Positions 59,133-64,000 of a DNA stretch of 64,000 bases are shown here, one piece after another. The notes below the pieces were generated by a model. That model saw only the letters and a list, made by a program, of their open reading frames with translations, was not told the origin of the DNA and ran no database searches. Origin of the DNA: Caecitellus pseudoparvulus (lineage: Eukaryota; Bigyra: Bicosoecida); contig CBFFRQ010000087.1 in NCBI GenBank assembly GCA_965644315.1, positions 62,001 to 126,000 on the forward strand. The letters are read 5' to 3'. Position numbers and translations under genes: made by a program. Every line of letters begins with the position of its first letter. Position 1 is the first letter of the stretch.

Positions 59133-59906
59133 ATGGCCGCAAGCTCGCGCCCCATGGCTCAGACTCCCCGAGGACCATGGAGAAGTTACTTTGCTCGAGC
59201 CCTGTGCCGACAGCCAAGGGGAGGGGCACTGAAGCTGCTCCACAGAGTCCCAAAGCCAATATCCAATGCAATTATCACAAGAGCACACTGTGAGCGCGAG
59301 GGAGTTGACGTGCCTCACCACTTCACCTCTGCTTGCTTGGGCGGTGGTGTACCGCAGAATGCTGTGGGTGTCGTGACAGAGCTGGAGGTGTCCAACGGGT
59401 GTGTGTACGTGGAAGTGGCGACCAGCGTCGGCTCAGCCACCGGCATCTTCGCGTGGATGGGCGGTGCTTGGGCCCCCATCACTTCTGTGGAGGTGACGGC
59501 AGGGCGTGTGAGTGGGTCCAACCCCGCTGCCCTGCATGCAGCCGGCGTTCAGACGCTGGCCTTCACCACATCAGACGGCACTTTCATCCTGGACACTGCT
59601 CGTGCAGCGGTTGCTGCTGGTGTCGTGCCCTCTCCATCCGCCACTCCGTCCCCTTCCCCAGCCGCCGCTGCAGCGGCAGTGGCCACCACTGTGGAAGAGG
59701 GTGATAACTCAGGCGCCATCGGGGCTGGTGTGGCCCTCATCGCCATCCTCGTCGTGGCTGTGGGCGCCTTCATGGTGTACCGTGCTGGCCTCTGCAAGCG
59801 CGGCAAGAAGGAGGACAAGCCTGCCGAGGCAGCACCAGGCAGTGGTGACACCGGCGCCACAGCCCCGTCAACTGAGCAGGCTAGTGCTGCTGCAGCACAG
59901 GCTTGA
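59133..59906 (+). CDS. Type I membrane protein, C-terminal part
   Basis: The frame from about 59358 (after an acceptor ACCGCAG) reads VGVVTELEVSNGCVYVEVAT and SNPAALHAAGVQTLAFTTSD, extracellular-type beta-rich text, then a short PSPSATPSPSP stalk, one membrane helix (IGAGVALIAILVVAVGAFMV) and a Lys-rich cytoplasmic tail (CKRGKKEDKPAEAAPG). This is a type I membrane protein architecture. The start and upstream exons are not resolved; the part between 59133 and 59357 may be intron or leader, and no signal peptide has been located for it. The stalk repeats the PSPSAS style of the giant gene. Confidence 0.55.
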   Translation: MAASSRPMAQTPRGPWRSYFARALCRQPRGGALKLLHRVPKPISNAIITRAHCEREGVDVPHHFTSACLGGGVPQNAVGVVTELEVSNGCVYVEVATSVGSATGIFAWMGGAWAPITSVEVTAGRVSGSNPAALHAAGVQTLAFTTSDGTFILDTARAAVAAGVVPSPSATPSPSPAAAAAAVATTVEEGDNSGAIGAGVALIAILVVAVGAFMVYRAGLCKRGKKEDKPAEAAPGSGDTGATAPSTEQASAAAAQA

Positions 59907-60143
59907 TGTGGTGTGGGGTGGAGAAGGGGGCCTGGTCCGTGCCGTGTTTCATTCGCTTTCTGTGCAGTGTGGGGTTTTACCTTGCCCAGGTTGGCTGAGA
60001 GTGGCTCAGCTACCGTGGAAGGGGGGGGGGTGAGGGTTTTCCCCTGCAATGCACACCCGAACTCAAGCCGCCACTCCAAGGGAAGCCTTTTCTCACAAAC
60101 TCCCACAGATGGCAGCCAGCCTCACTCTGTTCCCGCTGCGTTG

Positions 60144-61256
60144 TCACTTGCTCGACTGCAACGCACCCGTCTCCTCATGCAGTGTGGACACGCCACTTGC
60201 ATCATCATCATGGGCCGCCTTGCTTGCCATTTCGGCGGGCACGGCTGACGCCTGTGCTTGCTGCAGCTCCTCCAGCGCTTGCTGCCATCTATTGTTCAAC
60301 TGAGCAGTAGCCAACCACTTGGCCAGGGCAGGAAACGAAACAGACACTGGCGACGAGTCAGATGACGCCTTTTCCGTCCCACACACCTGCTCACACCAAC
60401 GACCACCTGCTGCAAGCAAGGGGCTTGCAAACACCCTTGTCAACCACGCAGTGGCCTCGAAGTCAGCTGTCGCTGGCGTCATGCCGCTCATGAAACCAGT
60501 CCAAGCGTACTGCCGAGACTTGGAGCTCGCATCAGCACGCTGCTCAAGGAACTGCAGTCCCTTCTTCAGCGTGGCAGCCGCCTGCTGGGCCATTCGGAGC
60601 GCGGGCGTCTCGCTTGAGACACTTGCCAGGCTGGGGGTCAACGCCTCCAACATCGTCAACGGCTGGGCCACGATGCGCTGCAGAGTGACGCACCAGTCTG
60701 TCTGTTGTGCGTTTTGGTCTGGGGAGCTGTACCTTGGCTCCATGAAGCCGGACTCCATGGATGTCACGATGTGCCCCATGTAGTGCATGGCAACCGCTGT
60801 GGAGGGAACGTTGTGCGCACTGTGACCTGCACACCAACCGCGTGCAAGGCAACGTGCGAGCTCACAAGAATCACGGAAGGTGGGACCAGTTTCGGTCCGT
60901 GTGTCGTGCAGAATGGGCGAAAAGCCTTGGGGCGACACGCTCTGTGGGCACCGGCGAGAACAGGCGTGCTGCGGATCACGACACACAGCTGGTTGACACT
61001 GCACGCACCAGGAAGGCACCACTGGGCTGTCCGTGCTCATTGCGGTGGTAGAGAGTGACGCTGTAGCCAATGCCGAGGAACCTCCCCAGCGCAACCAACT
61101 GCAGAGCTCCAGAGGGCGCGAGAGAAGTATGTTGGCGTGGTGGCGGAAAATGACCTGCCCCACTCTACAGCCACAGCACAAACATCTCACTTTCTGAGTG
61201 TCTGGTGTAACGGGCAGCAGTGCATGAATCTCCAGAGTACTTGTAGCTGCTGCCAT
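60144..61256 (-). CDS. GST-fold protein, about 303 aa
   Basis: Exons 61256-61191, 61098-61009, 60941-60839, 60796-60144 join in phase. Without splicing the N-terminal half looks meaningless; after it, a thioredoxin-like half appears: EIHALLPVTPDTQK, RFLGIGYSVTLYHRNE, then GFSPILHDTRTETGPTFRDS, equivalent to the cis-Pro and D/E-S glutathione motif, and LARCLAR. The all-helical C-terminal half has YAWTGFMSGMTPATADFEAT and FPALAKWLATAQLNNRWQQA, typical of GST C-terminal domains (G..TxAD, W in last helices). The last intron (42 nt, GTTGGT) is in frame and could be retained. It may be a glutathione transferase or a non-enzymatic GST-like protein (eEF1B-gamma or metaxin style); the catalytic Ser/Tyr/Cys is not certain. 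Confidence 0.66.
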   Translation of the reverse strand: MAAATSTLEIHALLPVTPDTQKVRCLCCGCRVGQVIFRHHANILLSRPLELCSWLRWGGSSALATASLSTTAMSTDSPVVPSWCVQCQPAVCRDPQHACSRRCPQSVSPQGFSPILHDTRTETGPTFRDSCELARCLARGWCAGHSAHNVPSTAVAMHYMGHIVTSMESGFMEPRYSSPDQNAQQTDWCVTLQRIVAQPLTMLEALTPSLASVSSETPALRMAQQAAATLKKGLQFLEQRADASSKSRQYAWTGFMSGMTPATADFEATAWLTRVFASPLLAAGGRWCEQVCGTEKASSDSSPVSVSFPALAKWLATAQLNNRWQQALEELQQAQASAVPAEMASKAAHDDDASGVSTLHEETGALQSSK

Positions 61257-61761
61257 GGCTGCCAATGCCCAGAGTGGGCTCGTCTCTTTGCCGGCTCGGC
61301 AAGTCTGCGTTTGGCTTTGCTCGGGTTGCTCAGTCAGCGTAGAGAGCACAGCACCGCTTCACGGCCACGCTACAAGTGTTGTAAGAGAGGGATGATGGGG
61401 AGCTGGGATGGCGCAATGTTTGTGGTGAATTGGGCCGCTCGGATGTCACACGGTGTCTGACTGTGCAGAGCCCACAAGCCTGCTACAGCTGAATGACTTA
61501 CTTGAGTGACTAACGGAGTAGCATCTGACTTCGAGTTCTTGGTGAACCGTCTTCGGACTGGGCAAAATGAAACAAAAAGAGCAATCCGGGACCCGAGAAA
61601 ATCACAAGCGATGCAGACACCCCCTCGTATCTTCAACTTGATCCCCATTTCAGCCTTGTTTGCAGGTTTGCGGACGGCAGTGGGCGGAAATTGGTTCACC
61701 CCCCTTTCGACACACTTTGCCTGCGCCAGCGTGGCTGTGAACGCGTGACGAGCTACACACC
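61257..61761. promoter_or_regulatory. Divergent spacer, 505 bp
   Basis: Between the GST-like start (minus) and the GRC3/NOL9 start (plus); should carry both promoters. Lower GC in the middle (ggcaaaatgaaacaaaaagagcaatcc near 61560). No RNA gene or repeat recognised. Confidence 0.4.
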
Positions 61762-63600
61762 ATGGCACAGAGCGGCAAGCAACGCAACGATTCCCCTCTG
61801 TACATCAGGGCCGGGGAGGAGGGTGACGCGTTGGGGCTGCAGGGTGTGGTTGTGCCGCCTTCGTGGACCAGCACTGCTGTGCGGATTTTGGTGCCTGAGA
61901 ACGGCACCTTGCGCAGCACTGTTGCGAGCGCTGTGGGTCCCCGTGGCGTGGGCAAGAGTACGTTTCTGCGCTGGCTTGGCTTGTTCGCGATTCGGCAAGG
62001 CTATGTGGTGCATTGGGTGGACTTGGACCCTGGGCAGCCGGCTTGGTGCCACTCTGGTCTGCTCGTGCAGCATGCAAATGTGGACGAGGGCACGTTGCGC
62101 ACTGCTCCATGGTCAGCCCTTCGCCCGCTTGGCCAGCCAGTAGAGAGCCCCAGTGCTGTGCACAGCGTGGCGTTCCCGTACGGCTTCAATTCGCCTCGCG
62201 GGGACCCACAGCGCTTCCTGGAGTGCGCTGGTGCTGCGCTGCGAAGGCTTGAACACCGAGGGCAGGCGCCGACGCTGTTCATCGTGAACACCTGCGGTTG
62301 GGTGCAAGGCATGGGCATGCAGTGTACTTTGGACGCTTTGGCACACGCAGTTGACCTGAGGGGTGGTAAGGGGGGGCTGCTGCAGCACCTGAAGCCTGGG
62401 GACAGCTCCAGCGAGTCGCCAGCACCTGGTCTTGCATCTGCTGCGTTGCACATGGTGGTATTCCCAGGTGCAGAGCACATGGGAGCTGCCCTCATGCAGG
62501 CTTTTCCTGACTCTAACCCCGTTGTCGTGTGCCAGGTGCAGGGGGGCAGTGGGGCGCTTGTGGCAGGTACGCCAGGTACGAGTGAGGCGGCACGGGGGGA
62601 TGCAGGTGGAGACGCGACACCAGGCAGTGAGGGAGCTGCGACGCCCCCCCAGACACCCCTTGTTTTGGCGAGTGCAGTGGACTCCAAGAGTGTGCCTGTT
62701 TCTGGTCCTGCCGTTGGTGGCGTGAAGCGAGGTCGCAGCTCCGACAAGGCGTCTCGAGATTCCGTGACGGTTGAGGAGCTTTGCGCCATGTGGGACGCAC
62801 CCCCACGCCAGCCAGCGTCGGGTGCACACGCACGTGCACTGCGCAGTCTTGCTGGAACACTTGGCGGGTCGTCTTTGCTTGCGCCTCGGGACAGTTCCCT
62901 GGCATTTGCCGCGCCGGGGCTCCCGCTCGCGACTGCGCGAACAACCGAGGTGGCAGCTCATCCGAGCGCACACAGCAGTAAGAAGCGCCGGAAAGTGCAC
63001 GAGCGCGAACAAGCAGTGGCAGGACCAGGCGTTCTTGATGCACTGACACACAACACACAAGATGTGTGGGTGCCTCTCTCCGACTTGGCTGTGTTTGACA
63101 GCTCGGCGACACTTGTGCGAGCAGCTGAGGCTGCCTCTGTGGTCGCTGCACAGGGCCTTGCACGCCACGTCATGCTACTGAGCTTGCCGCAGCCGTCAGA
63201 GTCAATTGATGCCAGTGGGGTGGGCTACTCCGGCTTTGGCTGCGGAGGGCAGCAGCTGTGGAGTGAGGGAAGTCGCGGCTCCCCCACTGCACCGTACACT
63301 TTGCCGCCCACTGCCAGCGTTGTGGAAGTGGCCTTTGCCAAGACTCTGCTGCACACGCACAAGCTGGGCCCTGTGCTTGTAGTGGCGCTGCCCCACACTC
63401 TCAGCGTGTCGGCTCTGCGGTGGGCGGATGCGATCTTCCTAAGCCAGGCGCCGGCTCCAGCGCACGTGCTGGTCGCACCAGCCGACGACAAGTGGCCTGA
63501 CCCCTCTGGCGCGCCCCGAGTGCGGCACCACATGGGCATTGGCCCAGCTGGACTGACTGCCTTCTCCTCACCTCTGCCACTTTTGAAGCAAGGGCGGTGA
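61762..63600 (+). CDS. NOL9: Polynucleotide 5'-kinase GRC3/NOL9
   Basis: Intronless, 612 aa, ATG at 61762 in caccATGg. N-terminal NOL9 features: Walker A GPRGVGKST (59-67), then VHWVDLDPGQPAW (about 84-96), matching the LDxDPGQxE signature of the CLP1/GRC3 family, and IVNTCGWVQGMGM, corresponding to the conserved NTMGWVKGLG. GRC3/NOL9 phosphorylates the 5'-OH RNA ends left by Las1 at ITS2 during 60S rRNA processing. CLP1 is the alternative, but the lack of CLP1's N-terminal beta domain and the long linker favour NOL9. The middle (about 270-420) is a low-complexity, basic linker (KKRRKVHERE, likely nuclear/nucleolar signal). The usual Glu after the GQP is Ala-Trp here, a departure worth noting. 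Confidence 0.85.
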   Translation: MAQSGKQRNDSPLYIRAGEEGDALGLQGVVVPPSWTSTAVRILVPENGTLRSTVASAVGPRGVGKSTFLRWLGLFAIRQGYVVHWVDLDPGQPAWCHSGLLVQHANVDEGTLRTAPWSALRPLGQPVESPSAVHSVAFPYGFNSPRGDPQRFLECAGAALRRLEHRGQAPTLFIVNTCGWVQGMGMQCTLDALAHAVDLRGGKGGLLQHLKPGDSSSESPAPGLASAALHMVVFPGAEHMGAALMQAFPDSNPVVVCQVQGGSGALVAGTPGTSEAARGDAGGDATPGSEGAATPPQTPLVLASAVDSKSVPVSGPAVGGVKRGRSSDKASRDSVTVEELCAMWDAPPRQPASGAHARALRSLAGTLGGSSLLAPRDSSLAFAAPGLPLATARTTEVAAHPSAHSSKKRRKVHEREQAVAGPGVLDALTHNTQDVWVPLSDLAVFDSSATLVRAAEAASVVAAQGLARHVMLLSLPQPSESIDASGVGYSGFGCGGQQLWSEGSRGSPTAPYTLPPTASVVEVAFAKTLLHTHKLGPVLVVALPHTLSVSALRWADAIFLSQAPAPAHVLVAPADDKWPDPSGAPRVRHHMGIGPAGLTAFSSPLPLLKQGR

Positions 63601-63925
63601 GTTTTGAGGAGTAGCGCGTGCTGTGCATTGCGGAAATAGAGCTTGCCTCAACGCACAGCAGCGCAGGAACAGCGAAGGGGGGGTGGGAGGGCGAACACAG
63701 GCAGTGTGCAAGCGTCTGCCAGACTTGCTGGGAGGGAGCAGGCACACCCCTGCCATGGGCTGCAGGGCGGTCCAGTGCCTGTGAGGGTACAGCTGTTCAC
63801 AGGTGAAACGCATCAGGATCCGCCGAGAGCCGAGGGGGTTCAGGAAATCGAGGGGAAGCAGAGGGCTGCCGGGTGGCGGCCAAGGGGAACGGAGAAGGGG
63901 ATGCGTCCAGTCAGCATGGGGCGTC
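63601..63925. other. Spacer after GRC3/NOL9, no gene seen
   Basis: Convergent spacer of 325 bp. A minus-strand frame crosses it but is Pro-rich and antisense, without family text. Confidence 0.4.
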
Positions 63926-64000
63926 TCAGGCGAAGCGCCCCGAGACCAGCTCACCCCGGTGGTTCCGCACCTGCCGCACTGAGGTGGGGCTGGATGCCAC
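63926..64000 (-). CDS. C-terminal fragment of a minus-strand gene running off the window
   Basis: Reading the minus strand from the window edge, the frame gives SVRQVRNHRGELVSGRFA and then TGA. It is short, but the charged, non-repetitive text and the good stop after it look like a protein C-terminus. A splice site (CAG|GTGCGG) occurs just before, so this may be intron instead. Too short to name. Confidence 0.22.
   Translation of the reverse strand: MASSPTSVRQVRNHRGELVSGRFA

Overview
This is a nuclear window from a eukaryote. Most genes carry short GT-AG introns (42 to 271 nt), and the products are eukaryotic: a TRAPP subunit, NOP2, GRC3/NOL9, a RAD17-type clamp loader, a mitochondrial F1 beta subunit and an ADP/ATP carrier. 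DRC1, a dynein regulatory complex subunit, says that the organism builds motile flagella or cilia. High GC, very short introns, dense and often divergent genes, and huge membrane proteins with PSPSAS-type mucin stalks suggest a free-living protist (alga or heterotrophic flagellate). I cannot place it more precisely. I joined exons by hand from splice consensus plus reading phase plus protein similarity; every exon set given below sums to a whole number of codons.

Layout. 0-9 kb: a 5'-partial plus-strand fragment, then two large minus-strand genes of unknown function (a Cys-cluster/WW-domain protein and a coiled-coil protein). 9.3-11.1 kb: a WW plus three-PH adaptor. 11.1-14.1 kb: a gene-free stretch of lower GC in which base skew switches from A/C-rich to G/T-rich near 12.9-13.1 kb. 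14.1-20.6 kb: TRAPPC6, a ZZZ3-like SANT protein, a small coiled-coil protein and a secreted esterase. 20.7-34.6 kb: one gene for a secreted-then-anchored giant of about 4,580 residues with a [14 protein letters not shown] minisatellite, a parallel-beta-helix-like ectodomain, Cys-rich modules and a polytopic C-terminus. 34.8-42.2 kb: ATP synthase beta (with a large unusual insertion), NOP2 and the ADP/ATP carrier. 42.4-47.2 kb: RAD17-like, a pseudouridine-5'-phosphatase-like HAD enzyme and a tandem SpoVS-domain protein. 47.5-55.8 kb: a second polytopic membrane protein related to the giant's C-terminus, a small membrane protein and DRC1. 56-64 kb: a senescence/spartin-domain protein, an LEA-like protein, a type I membrane protein, a GST-fold protein and GRC3/NOL9.

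Functional links are loose, as expected in eukaryotes. F1 beta and the ADP/ATP carrier both serve mitochondrial ATP supply and lie about 3.5 kb apart. NOP2 and GRC3/NOL9 both act in large-subunit rRNA maturation. The senescence-domain and LEA-like genes are adjacent and could both be stress or membrane-protection genes. The strongest unusual signals are the ~125-residue insertion in the F1 beta crown domain, the eukaryotic tandem SpoVS gene, the skew-switch region, the recently duplicated minisatellite in the giant gene, and a donor-site bias toward GTGCGT.
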